A stretch of DNA of 64,000 nt, taken from positions 9,855,001 through 9,919,000 of the forward strand of contig CM062199.1 of assembly GCA_031216445.1 (NCBI GenBank), in the 5' to 3' direction. Source of the DNA: Lateolabrax maculatus. Its lineage: Eukaryota > Chordata > Actinopteri > Acropomatiformes > Lateolabracidae. Position numbers and translations under genes: made by a program. Shown piece by piece: positions 1-14,900 of this stretch. Position 1 is the first letter of the stretch. The number at the start of each line of letters is the position of its first letter. The notes beneath the pieces are model-generated. The model saw only the letters and a program-made list of their open reading frames with translations, searched no databases and was not told the DNA's origin.

Positions 1-315
1 GTTATAGCTAAAATTGATGGGGGGTGGGGGTTAGATTAAATGTATAAATAAATAAATTGTGTTGTATCAGCACTGCAGATATGTCAGTGTAAAGTCAAAT
101 AATCTACCAGGTATTTACTAGGAATAGGATAATAAATGTGACTATTAATGCAACGTAAATAACCAAAACTTTGTCTATAACAGTGTTAAGCGTTTAGTGT
201 GACTTTTACTCTTCACAAGATACATATAAGTATAATGTATGACTTCAATCGTTTAGCCTCCAATGAAGAAGAAAAATTAACACTTTGTTAGGATGTGCTA
301 TAATGAAATGTTTAC

Positions 316-427
316 CTTGGCAATTTGATCAAATTTGCCAAACAGTTCATTCAGCATGTGCACCAGCTCTCCAGGTGAGCAGTCACTGGCCAGCCGCGTG
401 AATCCCACTATATCAGCATACAGTATA
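316..427 (-). CDS. adcy2: adcy2 coding exon 6 (start of C1a catalytic core)
   Basis: The acceptor is TCTAG/T and the donor is AAG/GTAAAC. The exon encodes SILYADIVGFTRLASDCSPG through FGKFDQIAK. The Asp in ADIVGF is the first of the two metal-coordinating aspartates of the class III cyclase C1 half; the second is off the window. The exon is separated from exon 5 by an intron of only 88 bp. Confidence 0.94.
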
Positions 428-2931
428 CTAGAGATGGAAAAAATGTAAATTAATCAATATACTATAATTTATGATTTTATAAGTTTTCCAGAAAAAACAC
501 ATAAATAATACATGCCTGACATTAGTGTGTCTCTGGACATAGAGGTTGTGAAAATTGTTTGTGTTCTCAATCTGGCCGAAGTTGGGGCCCTTCAGTCTCT
601 GGATGATCTCAGCTTTCATCACCCGGGCAATGTGAGCTGGCAGCAGAGACAACAGGAGACGCTCCTAATGGCAGTAACACAAAGAGAGAAGAAGTAGTAG
701 TACAGGGGTGGAAAGTCAAGGAAAAATGAGCAAAGTTACTGCATTTTAAAACAAGGTTTCACATATGAAAACATTTCATTTCTGATGAACAACCACGTAA
801 AAGTCTGCAATAAAGTGCTGTGTTGCAATCAAACAACAGTACAGAAAAAACTTAACGCTGATGCTTGCGAAAAGACATTTTCAGTTAGTTCATTTGTTTT
901 AGCTTTATTTGCTCACAGGCATTTATTGATTCATCGTCCCAAAGAGTCTCTCACCGTTTGTTAGTTGCATGACTGTAAGTTAAGTGTGATTACAAGTACT
1001 GCAAATGTAAAAAATAAGACAGTGCCCTGGCTCTCGTAACAAAACAAGTATAATCACCAGGGACCTTGACCTGTCACTGAAAAAGTTTAACATTTTCAGC
1101 AAATTGATATTCAATTGAATTCAGGTTTTGATTTAATTCTAAAGCATTAACCTTTGATGACAGGACGAGACAAAAAGCTGCCAGCATTATGTCGTCTGCC
1201 CCAATGAAAGCTTAAAGTGCTAAGTGAAGGTTAATTGGGCACTACTTTGTGCCAGGTTGGCTTCCTATAACACAAAGTAGTGATGAATGTTTAAAAAAAA
1301 AAAGAAACTCAAAAACTGCTCATTATTTTTTTGCCAGCCAACAGAAGACTCCATCATTATTCACCTCACAACTTTTCTTTTATTTAGTAACTTAACCTAA
1401 TCTCTGTTTTTCTCTGAGGCTACTGTAGGTATTACTCTAAGCCAACCTGCCCAGTAATTAGCAAATACAACTCCTCTAAGAGTGAGGAGAAGTCCAAACA
1501 CTTAATTAAGCCAATGTCACCTTGACAAGTTTTCTGCACTATTGTTCATCTCCCCACACCACTACTGAGGCTTAGAGGCTTCAACGTGAAGGAGAGGTCC
1601 ATGGTGGCTATAAACAAATGCTGCCAGGGCTTTTGGTTTGAATTCACATAGTCCATGCGCTCACTGTACTGCAGGGCACTTTGGATAAAAGCATGGACCA
1701 AACAGCATATATTATCAGCGCCCAAGGGAAATGTGTCTCTGCACAGTTACTACCATCTGTCGCAGGCAGCAGCAGCACTCCAGGGCTACTGCGAAGCGCT
1801 CCACCCAAGGCATTTTCAGACTCACTCCTGGCAGTTTGTAGCAACACAAGCTGGATTCACCATAGGGATAACCAGCTCCACCCCAAGCCTGGGCTTTCAC
1901 CACAACAGCTGGATTCACTCTCGTCTGACTGAAAAGCTACCAAAAAGCTACAACTGCAGCAGCTGTAGAAAAAAGCACGCCCAATCACCGTCTCACAGAG
2001 CACTAGGCTTTAATCAATACCTTGTTCATTGCTCACAGGAAGCCACTCTGCACGTAAGCAGCAGCATCAAATTCACCTGCATTAATTGAACTAACATATA
2101 CTAATAGCACAGATGCATAGACAGACATACAATGTTTCTGGTTGGCTGCTTATTTTTATTAGTATTAGTATTTTTGGAAACGGCATCTGCTTACAAACAG
2201 CATTCAAATAGGTTTTTAGATTAGACTGTTATGAAAATGAGGTAACAAAGAAATACATTATCATAAAATGAATGAAAAGATAGATTCAGTGGGACAGTAA
2301 CTATAAATGTTACTTTGTGTTTCTCAATTATCCACAGGAGGTAAAGGAAAATAGGAGATGCCCTCTTTAGTCATGTAACAATGAGGCCCATCACTATCAT
2401 AGGTTTTGTGAAAATCTATTCTCCAGTATTTGAGGTATTGTATGTGACCATAATTGCAAATATTTCAGCCAGCAGTCATAGGACCCTTAAGAGTTTTTAC
2501 TACAGAGAGTTTAGCACGTGTAGTAGGCTCTAGGGACTCAACATAATCATCTCACTAACTGAGGTCATTAACAATTACCACATACTATAAAACCACTCCC
2601 GACACGCATTCTCTGTGGACTGCATATATTCCTAAACCAACCAAATGGATTTGATGAGGAAAATAGGGAAAATTCTGCAAAAACAGAAAGGAGATAAATG
2701 GTAAATGCCCACAGAGTGAATGTTTAACACCATCTTGGCACAGTGCAGGTGTATAAGACACACATCTACACTGATACAACTACAAATTGGCTTTAAAATG
2801 CATAATGTTGCAGTGAGGATTTTCTCATGAAAAAACTCCTAAAAAACAAGTGCAAATAAAGCACATTTTGGATCAACATCGGTTATTTTGCTCTGAATTA
2901 AATATCATTCTCCAAGTCACTCATTTGTCAC

Positions 2932-2966
<35 letters not shown>

Positions 2967-5900
2967 CCACTGCCATATTCTCTTCATTCATTTTACATAA
3001 TCCATCATTTGTAAACAACTCCCTATCGTTTTCATCATTATTGTAATTAAAACCATCATCATCACTATTAACACTACTACATGTACTCACTGCGTGCCTG
3101 ACTATCACCAGCTCACTGGTCATTAAGACTTATTGACCTCTTTACCTGTTGCCTCTTCTCAAACTCCAGTTTAATTGGGGACTTGATGCAGTTGCAGGTG
3201 TCATGATAAGTCTGTTTAAGCGCCAACTCCATTAGATGCTTGTGGTACGCCCCCGCCATGTTGCCACACATGAAAATGATAATATTGGCCAAAATCTGTA
3301 CGGGAAGAGAAGACAGACAAAGCTGGTGTTAGATAAATATCAGACAAAAATAATCTTCTGATCAAATACATCAATGGGTTACTAGATGCCAGATTACTAT
3401 CTGGTATTCATTTGAAAGAGCAGTAAAAGGGAATACATTCAACATTACTATCTGTTGGTGTGTTATCTATTGTACACAAATGAAACAGGCATTATCAGAG
3501 AAGCTATTTAATCTCTCATAATAACTATCTTCTCATGTTCCAACAGGAAAACCGTAATATGCTTTAGTCATTGTAAGTGCTGAGGAGGCAATGGGTTCTA
3601 TGACATGGAATGAAAGCTTAGAAAAAGTCAGAAATAGGACAAAAGCTTTTCCCAAAGTGTACTAGGCCCTGGCAACTGTGATCCTGCAATGATGTCAACG
3701 TCCAGCACAGCACACTGTTTTTAAGGGCTATGTGTCATTCATAAAAAAACACAGCTTAATTCATGTTCTTGTGAATCAGTTACCTAAAGGAAATAGTTTC
3801 CACCCAATGATGGTCTCAGTAATAAGGAAACGCAGTGCAATGGTCAAATTAGGGAACTGTTTGTGTGATGAACTCTATAATGCCCCTGCTCAGTTGTTTA
3901 TTGCTTAAAAATAGCAACATGTATTCCCCACATCAGCTTTACTGTGGCCTGATCAACCTCCCCTCTACCATGCTGATGAATGAAAAAAGAAATAAAAAAT
4001 AAACCCGGAGGCTAATGATGTGTCCTCATCTCTTGTCTATATAAATGGACTTTCCTTTGAGTTCAGGTTCATCACACACAAGGAGGCTTGTCTGTTTGTT
4101 AATTAGTGTTGTTACACCAAATACCACATCCCACTACAAGCTCTATTTAACCATGGCATGGCTTAAGTGTCTAAGCTGTTGTTAATCTTGTGTAAGGATA
4201 GCTGATGATAATAGATCACTTTAAGTACAATACATCTTAGTTGATTGTATTTATTGTGTTGTATTTTGTAATTTACTGATGAGTAGCCAACTTTTCCCGA
4301 CCCCATGAATCCCAACAAAAGCCACAAATCTTGATGACATCTATCAATATCTCCAGATTGGGTACTTCCTCAGCATTATATGAGCTTAACGCTAACATGG
4401 CATACTAACCTGTTAATGTATAGCGTGTTTACAAACAACACAGAATAACGCATAACTACATCACAAAATAAATAATCCTAAATTCTAAGCATAGTTTTCA
4501 GTCCACAAAATGACTAACTCTCTTGTACGTTTCCATGCTCACTCCATCATTTGTGCACCCTGTATTACACAGGTTAAAGTTAAATGTCACAAAGTAAAGC
4601 TGAGCCTGATATGTCCCAAGAAAAAACATTTTACAGAGATTTTAATTTAGCTAACTTGGCATTTTCTATGACCTCAGGCCAAATTAAAAATTTTCAGAAT
4701 ATTAGCGAAGATGTCTCCATTTTTCATTCCCTCAACTATTTTGTTCATCCGGTGCATTCACAGCATCACAGCGCTAGATCCATTGCTTTATACTTTTAGT
4801 CTTGTATTCACATCGCCAGGTTCTCTCTCAGACACTCACTCTTCGCTCAACAGATAAACAATGATGGCACATACTGTACAGGATGCTTACAAACAAGTCA
4901 TGCTGTATTGTTTTCAGTGGTTTACCATAGAAACGGAAAATAGAAAAAGCTGACGTCCAAGGACAATTCTCAAAATAACAGCAACAGTATTGGCTCTGCA
5001 TGCAGACCATACCAAACAACAAACTGTTGTATTATATATGACACATAAGAATAAAGGCATACTCCAACCAAAGCTCTTAATTATGCCCACAGAGCGCAAT
5101 TTGCGATCAATGAGAAGTGCAGTCTATTCAGTTTATTTTCATTTCAAAACAGTGCTTTATTTTCATTCACATTTCATGCGTCCCTCATGGCAGCACAACA
5201 GGGAGCTCCATTAGAGGAACTATTAAGATAGGATGTGGCCCAGTAATGACAGGTGAATGTATAAAGACCCAGGAGCCCCAGTAACCCTGAGCTCAATGTT
5301 TTACAATTTAAAGCAAATGGACAATTTAATGGTTTTCTCCCATGGCATTTTAAACATATTTTCTCCCCCTCCGTCACACAGTCCCATTCCAATTCTCTTG
5401 TTTCCCTGCCTTGTGTTATTCTCACCTATTTCCCTTTATCTTGCAGTCTCTGTCTTCCTTTACATCACAGACGGTCTGCACATACATTTTCATATATGGT
5501 TGCAAACTTTGTTTTCCAATTCTGCTGGTAGCGTCAGTGATAACTCGGTGTCTTTTTGCTAACAGTAAATACATCACATTTCCTATCTTGGATAAGAAGA
5601 CAATGATTACCGAGGGGTAACCCCCGGTGCTGAAAAATGAAGCCAACATGTGTGCTAAACGTGCCGAAAACTGCAGTTAACTTAAAACTGCACTTCAGGG
5701 TGGCTCCAAAATCGGTTAAATCCCCATTGACCCTCCTGGAACAAAAAAAGGATTTGGTCTCTGTAGCTAAATTACTTGTTCATGCCAACTGTGTGGAGGT
5801 GCATTTTTACATAACTTATTTGTTTAAATTATATTAAGGCTTAATGTTATGCACAATTAAAGGATTTGCTGGTTTGAGTGACAGGTGTGTGCCGTCACTG

Positions 5901-8900
5901 GTATGATCAGGATAGAGGCATAGCAATGCGTATCCGTGGCACTGTGTACATTTAAATAGCCGTGAACCTGTTTTGGGGTGTTTTCCGTGTTTGTGTCTTA
6001 GAAATTCAACAACACACTGAATAAAACAAGTGTCCAGGTCTGAAAAGTGAAGCCAATATGGAAGTGCCTTAAACCTGCATTCTTTCTAACAGACTGCAGG
6101 AGGAGACTCCACTGGCTCCAAAAAAACAAGATGGCATGACCAAAATGCCAAACTCGAGGCTTCAAAATGTTAGTCCACAAACCAATGGGTGACATCACAG
6201 TGGCTACACCCACTTCTTTTATACAGTCCACAATGATTATTCATCAGCACAGTTTAATAACTGTTTCATACCCAGAACCTAGAGTGTGCAAAACCTATAA
6301 AACAATTCACAACCAATAATAAACGCATAATTAATAGTACAGATGTACACAGTATTCTTAACAGGATCTGATCTTTGTGTTTGGACAACACATGCTGTTT
6401 TCAGTATATATTGGATAAATGTATTAATCACTGTGAATACACCAGCAATGTACCACTCTCTCCTTTATATTTGAGAAAAACAAACATTAGGGGCAGAGGC
6501 CATGTGAATGAGTGTGTTCTGCTGGCTGGGTTTATGATCACATTTATTCATTATTTGGGACAGACGTCCCCCTGACTGTCCCCCCACTGTATTTATTATC
6601 ACCTCTCTGCACATTTCTAAACAGTGAAAGAAGACAGACAATTTAAGGCATTACATTTATAAGCCTGGCTTAGTTCATGGCTGTTTATTTTCAATAGAAA
6701 GTCGGACAAAACACTCTGAACTTTGTGCTACAGAGTAGTGTTCAGAGCATAAGGTTTAAACAAGTACACTGAATGACTGAAAGCAGGCAAAAGAAGATTT
6801 ACTGGGGCCTTTGTAAGCTGCTTTATAAAAGGGTATTTAGCAGCCCATATATTGTATGCAATATATTAAAAATATATATCAGGTAACGCTTCAGTATCAC
6901 CATATTTAGTTGAAAATCTATTCAACTACGCATCCATTCCCTTTTTGTGATCCTGTCAATTAAAGTTGCAGTTAAAGTTAAAAAATCTTAAAAAAAAAAA
7001 AGTTAAACCAAAACATCAGCTCGAAGTACCTGTTTGCAATGTTGTAGCCATCAGAACCTGCATTAGATTAGATGTACATTATTTGTGGCTGGTGGTGGTG
7101 GAGTTGGTGAAATGGAGTCTAGCTCTCGGTAGATTGACAAATTACTCACTGCTTTTAAGAGCTAAGTTAACTAAAGTTTTATTCGCTCGTTCCCTGTGGA
7201 CACAGAAGGTTCTTTTAACATGACCACACTTGACACCAGACTGCAAATATGTATGAGTGCATTTGACTATTTGAATTCATCTTTTTTTTTTTTAGGGAGC
7301 AAAAACTGGAGTATGATATTATTCCAACATGTTCAGAAAGCAAAGCATAACAAACCTCTTTTAATATGATTTGACAAATCCCTCATCGAGTGGTTCTTGT
7401 ACTTGTACAGCTGTCTTTATGCATATAGTTTTTTAACTGTTCAACAGATTACACTCAGTTAGACCTGGGTGCTCTACTGGCAGACATCGGTTAGACAAGA
7501 CACTGACAGTGATCCAGACCATCTCAAAGGTCAGCTGTGTAAATCGGCTGGCTGTGTGAATCATCTGTCCGTCACTGGTACCCAATTACAGATAACAGCG
7601 GGGTTAGGTGAGGATGGCCACTAAAGGGATTTGAGGCCCGCGAGTGAATTCTGGGATTTTCTAAATCACAGAGCTAAGCCTTATGCAGGTTATTATGGCT
7701 GTTATCATACTAGTATGTGTAGAGGAAGACAACTGTCAACAACAAGTAAACTATACAATTCTCAACAGAGAAGCGTAGTGGGAAACTTAAATCCTGTGTG
7801 ACATACAATGAAAACGTGCTCTGCAGTTGCTCCAAGCTCGATTTCCAAAGAAAAAAAAAAAATGAAACCAATGAAATTTAAATCCAAAGTCAACAAAGGT
7901 AAAAAACCTTAATTTGCATTCAAATGAAGCTCCTGCTTCCCCTCCAAAAGGTACTACATGTAATATGCAACAGCTGCTACCACTGAGAGTCTATGTGAAA
8001 TTCTATCAGATAAAGCTTAAATAGAGTGCTGTGATGAATTATTGATGACTTAACACTAAACAATTAATAACAAAGAATGCAAATTAATGTTGTTTTTGGT
8101 ATGAGAGGGGAGGTTGTGATCTAAAAACATGATGGGTGACACATTAATACATTTCAGTACTGCTGTGAAGCTTTTCATGGCACTGAGTTTAAAGTAAGTT
8201 TGGATACAATCACAATATTCCAAAGCTCTACACATACATTTCATTATAAATATTATTGAGTTGGAAAAAAGAGACTTTTGTTACATTAAAAAGAGCATCC
8301 AACTGCTGTAAAGCAGAGCTGTGTAGAAATACTTCAGTATATTTTTACATCAAGTTGTAAGATCATTTTTTTCACTTTTTAGTAACAGAGAAAAATATAG
8401 TTTTAAACATAAAAATGTAACAATGCATCACTGTTGTACACACTCCATGCAGGAAAAGGTGGAATTACATATTTCTAAATGTTACATGCAAATAATACTG
8501 GACACAGCAGAGGGCTTTCACCTCTTTAATAAATGAGCTGGTTCATTAAGACTCCAATGAGCTAGCATTGTAAAGTTTAATAGACTTGACAAAGTGGGGA
8601 TGTCAGCGTGGTTCCTTCACACTTAATACCCCCTGGGCAGTTTGCATGCACACTAGAACAATGCATGCACGTGGACATTTTATGGCTGACATTTACAAAT
8701 CTCTGGTGCAATAGACCGGTGTTTGTTTCTACAAATTGCTGAGTGAGTCTGAAATATTTAAATTATCTGAAATTGAAATAAATTAAAAATCTAACATACT
8801 AACATACTGAATATGAGTATGAGTGTGTATGTGTGTCGGTGTATGTGCCTGTGTGCTGCATGTGTGTGCATCTGAAGGAATAGTCTGACATTTTGGGAAA

Positions 8901-11900
8901 TACGCTTTATTCACTTTCTTGCTGAGAAGTAGATAAAAATATTGATAACACTCATGTATATGCACCAAATATGTAGCTAGAGCAAGCAGCCCATTAGATG
9001 ATCTTAGCATTAAGACTGGAAACAGGGAAAACAGATAGTTTGGCTCTGTATCAAGGTAACAAAATTGGCCTACCAGAACCTCCAAAGCCTACTAATTTAC
9101 ACATTATATCTTGTTTGCTTATTTACTCAACACCCTAGGCATATAAATGATCTGTTGTGGTTTTACGTGGGGGGTGTGTCAGACTGTTTCTTGGCCAGGT
9201 GCAATCACCTCCTGGAGTCTTGTTGTCACTGTGAGGTTCACAGATAACCAGCTGAGACTGTGGCTGCCGGCGGTGGCTTCATATTTACTGTTCAGTATGA
9301 AGAGTGTTGGGCGCCCTGTGTAGCTCACTGGGTAAAGTGCACACCATTAAGGCTGATTCCTTTTCGCAATGGTTCAAGAATGTCCCAGGGCCCTCTGCTA
9401 CAGGTCATGTCCCCCTACCTCTCCCTGACTTTCCTACCTCTCTCTATCAAATAAAGCTGAAAAAAGGCCAATAAATAATTTTTAAAAAAATAGTGGTATT
9501 TATTTTCTTATCTAACATTCGGCAAGAAAGAAAATTTCAAACCATTTCTTTAAAAAGGCCTTCACTCTTTACTTGAGAAATAATGTACTGTATGTCCTAA
9601 AAGGGTTTATTTTTGTCTTTCTTTAACCAAGCAAGCCAACAAAGACAACAATTATTGTTGCTGTGGGTATAATCTAAATCTGCCCAGCACAAATACAATC
9701 TTGAGCTGTAAAAAGGCAGTGAATCATTACTGAAACAGTCATGGGCATGATGCATGTGTACACTTCATTTTATATATACTGATAATGCGTGTGAACAATG
9801 TTCTAGACAGGATTGTCCATTTGTAAATTGTAGTGAGCATATATGGCTGTTTTTTACTTTAATGTTAGGTGGGTTATTTTCATCCTACCTGTAATTTTCG
9901 TTTTGTTTTTTCCCTTTTCTATGTATACCCCCACTCTGTTTATTTTATAATATGCACAAATAAAAAAATAAATAAACAGTTCTTGGCATAATTAGAGGTA
10001 TTAAGACAAAACCAACTGGGCTTGTTGTTGCAGTCTTTACGATGTTACTGCCTCGAAACAACAGTTGTTCCAGGGAAAGCACAGAATTTCTCATTAATCT
10101 TCCTCACCAAATTGTTCCCAGCAGATTACAGAATCTGAACCAGTGACCTTTACATCCCCAACTCTGTGGGCAACTAATGAAAAATGCATTCAGAGAGGCA
10201 TTTTATTCACAATTCAAGTTGGAATGCAGTCAAAATAACATCTCAGCTACTCAAATGTAAGGCTTTTTCTGTGGGTTTCTCACTTTTTGGTCAGACAAAA
10301 TAACAATTTAAAGGGAGCTTGGGCTCTGTTAACATGGGATGGACATTTCTCATTATCTTTGACCTATGAAGGACTAAGTTATTTAGATATTTAGATATAG
10401 TGTTTTTCCCCACAACATCCAAAAATATCAGGGAGGGGACCAATTTGGAGTGTTACTATAATTCTCTGGCTCTAGAAAAAGAAAAATCTTTAGAGGCATG
10501 TATACTACATATGGATTGCAAATCCTTAGAATATTAATTTAAAGTGATATTGCTACTGGTTAAGCAATTAACTTTGGCTTTCATTCACTGTCCAACCAGA
10601 GATAATATTCAAGAAAGCCAAAAAAGCCAGTTAGCCAATTTACCATCTGATTGAACAGTCTGTTCTAGTGCTACAAATCCATCAGCCTCGCCTTGGCAAA
10701 TGCTACATACTGTAGAAAGCTGGAGAGGTTTTTATAGCTGCTATCCAGTGGTTACCCTCTAACACATAAGTCTTAGAGCATCCTGTCACCCAACCTCACT
10801 GCTCTTACCTAAAAAGCAGGAGCCCATCCTACAAAGGGTTGGACCGACATTGGCATATCGCCAGATAAACACAGAAGAGGAAAATGCAGAAAATGCAAAC
10901 TTGCACTCTCTCCGTCTGACACACACTTACACAAAAGCACACTGAAACACTGTACACGAGCTGACAATAGGGATACAATCCCCTCTCTGTACACGATTAT
11001 AACAACAGATTTATTGTACATGCTGTGCCTTACTGTATATGTAAAAAATTGCAAGCATCGAAGCAATACCCAAAATGTTCTTTATGGAAAGAGGGACATA
11101 TGAACAACACATGTGTGTATGTACTGTTGTTTCTATATCCTGTATCGCACTCACTCAAAGCTGCACATAATAGAAACAGCTCGATGTCAGCACACAAAGA
11201 AAATGGCTTCTGATCAAATTTGGCCTACAACAGAATGGAAATTCAGGACCTTATCTCGAGGAACAGATCAAATCAAGCTACATAAAATGATTAGTGGTAG
11301 ATTACTTAGATGCTTTTGTACATTAGCAGTTATTTTGGATCCCTGTGTCGTATGTCTCAGAGCCAACCTTTCAGAGCAGAATATATAGAAAGATCATTTA
11401 ATAATGACCATTAATGTTCTATTTCCTCAAGCGTGGTTTTCATTTCAAGTGTGGTCATTATTTGTTAAAATTGTTCATATTACATACATATCCTGAGCTT
11501 TTATTTCACTAATGCCTTTGATTTACCCATCACATCTTTATGCAAAACACTTGCATAGTAGTATGTTAATGCAGATGTACTGTAAATCGGGTACATCTTG
11601 TATGACACACCTATTCACACTGATGTGAAAAGTTACACAAGAACAGGCCAAAGTGTCAGGCTTACTGGGAAGAAAACATACAGTCCAGTATGCAGTTGGA
11701 TATCTATGACAAACTTGGCTTCAGATAACAGCTGATTGTTTAGTACTGATTACTGTTCAGAGAGACATATTGCAAATGTTTCCAATTAGAAGATACATCA
11801 CTGTTCTCTACAGATGGTTACTTCATCCAGGCTATTGCATTTCAGTTCATTTAATAATACTACAAATATAACCAATGATTAATGTTATTTAGGATGGGTA

Positions 11901-14900
11901 AAAGTGACTTACAAAAGGTTGAAGCAAACGTTACAGTAACAGTTGACTGATGAATAATTGGTGGTTTGAAAAAATGTTATTCAAAGCCCTGTAAAGACAG
12001 ATCAACCTAAATCTACCAAGATTTTTTTTTTAATTTCCAGCTGCATTGGGCAAATGCCATTCTATAAAGATAACCAGCACCCCCACTACTGCAAGTGTTG
12101 AAGAGAGTAAGCATCAGGTTATTGGATCAAATATTCCCCAGAAAGGAGAACAAGATACTAAAGGTGCTGTTTCCATGGCACACTGAATGCACTTCCATGT
12201 GATTAACAGAACACAACGATGAGAGTCACATAGCACCAGTGACAAAATGAAGAGAGAAACGGACTTAAATCATTTCATAATTGTATATATATAAAAAAAA
12301 CCTTATAAGGAAGGTCAAGTATCATCAAAGACCATAACTATTGACATTTACAAAATATACAAAATCAAAAAATGTAATCATTTATAACCTGGGTTTGGAA
12401 AATGTATTTTCCTTGATGGTGATTTATTTCTTTTATATGCATTTTAAATATAGAATGCAAACATATGCGAAGCACCTTTGCACTTGACTCCACGTACTGT
12501 ATTTGTAGTATAATACATTATGCTTAATTCATCCCCTGTCATCATCATAACCACAACTAAAGATTTGACCCCAAACACAGTAACAAACTAATAGAAAACA
12601 ACATCACTGTCACTGACAACAAATAAAATACTGATAATGACATATACAGCAGCCAGGATTTGGCAGAGTCTGTGTTTACTAGTGGGCATATTGGTCCTTG
12701 GCAATGTCACATCTAGCCCGGCATGCCATCTTGACTGCCGATTGAGCAGCAATCTGTCTCCTTCCAGCAATGCTTTTGTAACTTGACACACATACAGACT
12801 GTACAAAATAGTAGGAATACCTTCATAATATGTCTGCATTATGTCTTTCTGTTATTAAGTTGTCACTGACAACAGCACTGGCCAATTAATTTAATTTTTT
12901 TTCGACATTATCCTCTCTCATATTCATGGCACAGATATTAAATACTATATTTAAGTGAAATTACTGTTGCATGTTATTTTTAATAAACTTTTAATGATTA
13001 TAGACTACCAGCCGTTATATACAATTTATTGCAAGCATATACATATTATTAAAGTATACAGTATAATGTTACATATAAATGAAACAAAGAAAACCTATAC
13101 ACAAGAGTAAAGTAAAATGTCTGTGGACCATATTTTAATATTAACCATTTGAGGCACTAAAAAAGGCACACAAAGGACTTTTGATATTTGAAGATCTTTT
13201 AATTGCGACTGTTTGACGTCGTTTTTTTTTACATAATCTTTAGCCTACATCCTGTGTTTTTTAGCTAAGAAATAAATAAATTATGAAATATCTATAGAAT
13301 TTAATTATGAAGTAATTTCTATTTCCAAACATCCTTTTTTAAATGGTTTTACTTTACTAACGCTATCCAACATTTTTACAAGGGGGATTAACTTAAAGGA
13401 CACTCTTCTCTGGCAGATTTTCCACTGGAATTGTGCTGACAAGCAAACTGACCTGATGCACAAGGGGAACTGGCAGATAGTGACCATGCAGCATACAGCC
13501 CGAGGCTGCCCAGATGCCAGTATGCCAATGCTACAGTTACACATGAAATAAAAGTAGGTTGAGACCAAAAAACAGGCCATCACAGCACACAGAGGCAATA
13601 GAGAATGTTTCTGAAGGTTTAAGAGCAGGGAATACAGAGAAACAAGAGGATAAAGGCAGGATAATCATCCTGAGTACTGTGATACAGCTCTAGTTGCACA
13701 AGCCATATACAGTTGCTGTCATAATGTACATTATTTTGTTGTTGTTATCTGAAGGACAGCATGTCCTTTGAATATGAGACTATAAATTAGACTATAAATG
13801 AAGACAGCCTTTAGGTTATTGTTGTCCTCATGCTTGGAGAGGCTTTAAAAGCTGTCCCAACCAGCAATTGCTTCAAACGGCTGAACACAGGATTACAATC
13901 CTTTAGAGATGTCAGCAAAGAATGTTAGAGTGGCAGACATATTGTACAAAAGAAAATTGTACCATTAAGATGAATGACCATTTATGATCAATTCTTTATT
14001 ATGTAGCCACAATTCAGTCGACTCTGTTCAAACAACAGGGCTGACTAACAGCAATACACACAGAAAAGGCATCGGAAAGGCAATTTACATGTATGAAGTG
14101 ACTGAGATAAAGACATGGTAAAATAATCATTACTAGGCCTTTTTGTGTGATAGAAATGCCCTTTGTGATTTGGCTCTGAATTGTTAAACTGCTCCCTGGT
14201 CTTTCCTCTATGCATTCGCTAGAATTAGCTGTATGTATATCTGCAATCAATGACTTTTGGAATCCAGTTTGAATAAGATCAAAATGAATTAAAGTCTGCA
14301 TCAACCAGATAACTGGTTTGCTGGTCGAGTTATTTCTTTCTCTTTTTCAGCATATGCCAACTGCCTGAACAGTTTGCGCTTGAAACAACAATACTGCTGG
14401 GAAGAGGGTGACCTTTTAATAAAGTATTAAAAAAAAAACACATTAGAATTTCTATCGCTCACCTGCTATGCTAACTTAGTTTTAGTTTAAAGGTCACATT
14501 TGTTTGTTTGCTAAAAATACATACTGTATGGTTAAAATAACCAGAAATGCTCATTTTGTGAGAAACATTAAATGTGTGGAAATGAAATACAATTTCCCAT
14601 TAACATTTCATCTGGCTAATAAAACAAAAGAAAAGAAAAAAACAACAGTGGTTACACTTGCCAATAAGTATGGATAGGGTGGAAAATAGTGAAGCTATGT
14701 CTAACAATAAATAGGGTTACAATGTTTAAAAAAGATGATTTTTTTAAACAGTGCCTCAGAGTGGTATTAATCTTCACATCTAACTCTTGGCAAGAAAACA
14801 AATAAGCGTCTTCCCAAAATGTAAAACTATTCCTTAAACTATAGTCCTTTTGTATATGATGTAAAGTGTTTTTCTCTTGTTACACCCAATAGCACACTAG

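Noticed and set aside
2917..3123. Met/Asp-rich open frame
   Set aside because: It arises from translating the CAT microsatellite.
9309..9400. Possible functional tRNA gene
   Set aside because: The tRNA-like boxes are degenerate, the cloverleaf cannot be completed, and the sequence continues into a SINE body and tail.
12588..12839. 83-residue minus-strand open frame in adcy2 intron 3
   Set aside because: No recognised protein and no splice continuity with adcy2; likely chance.
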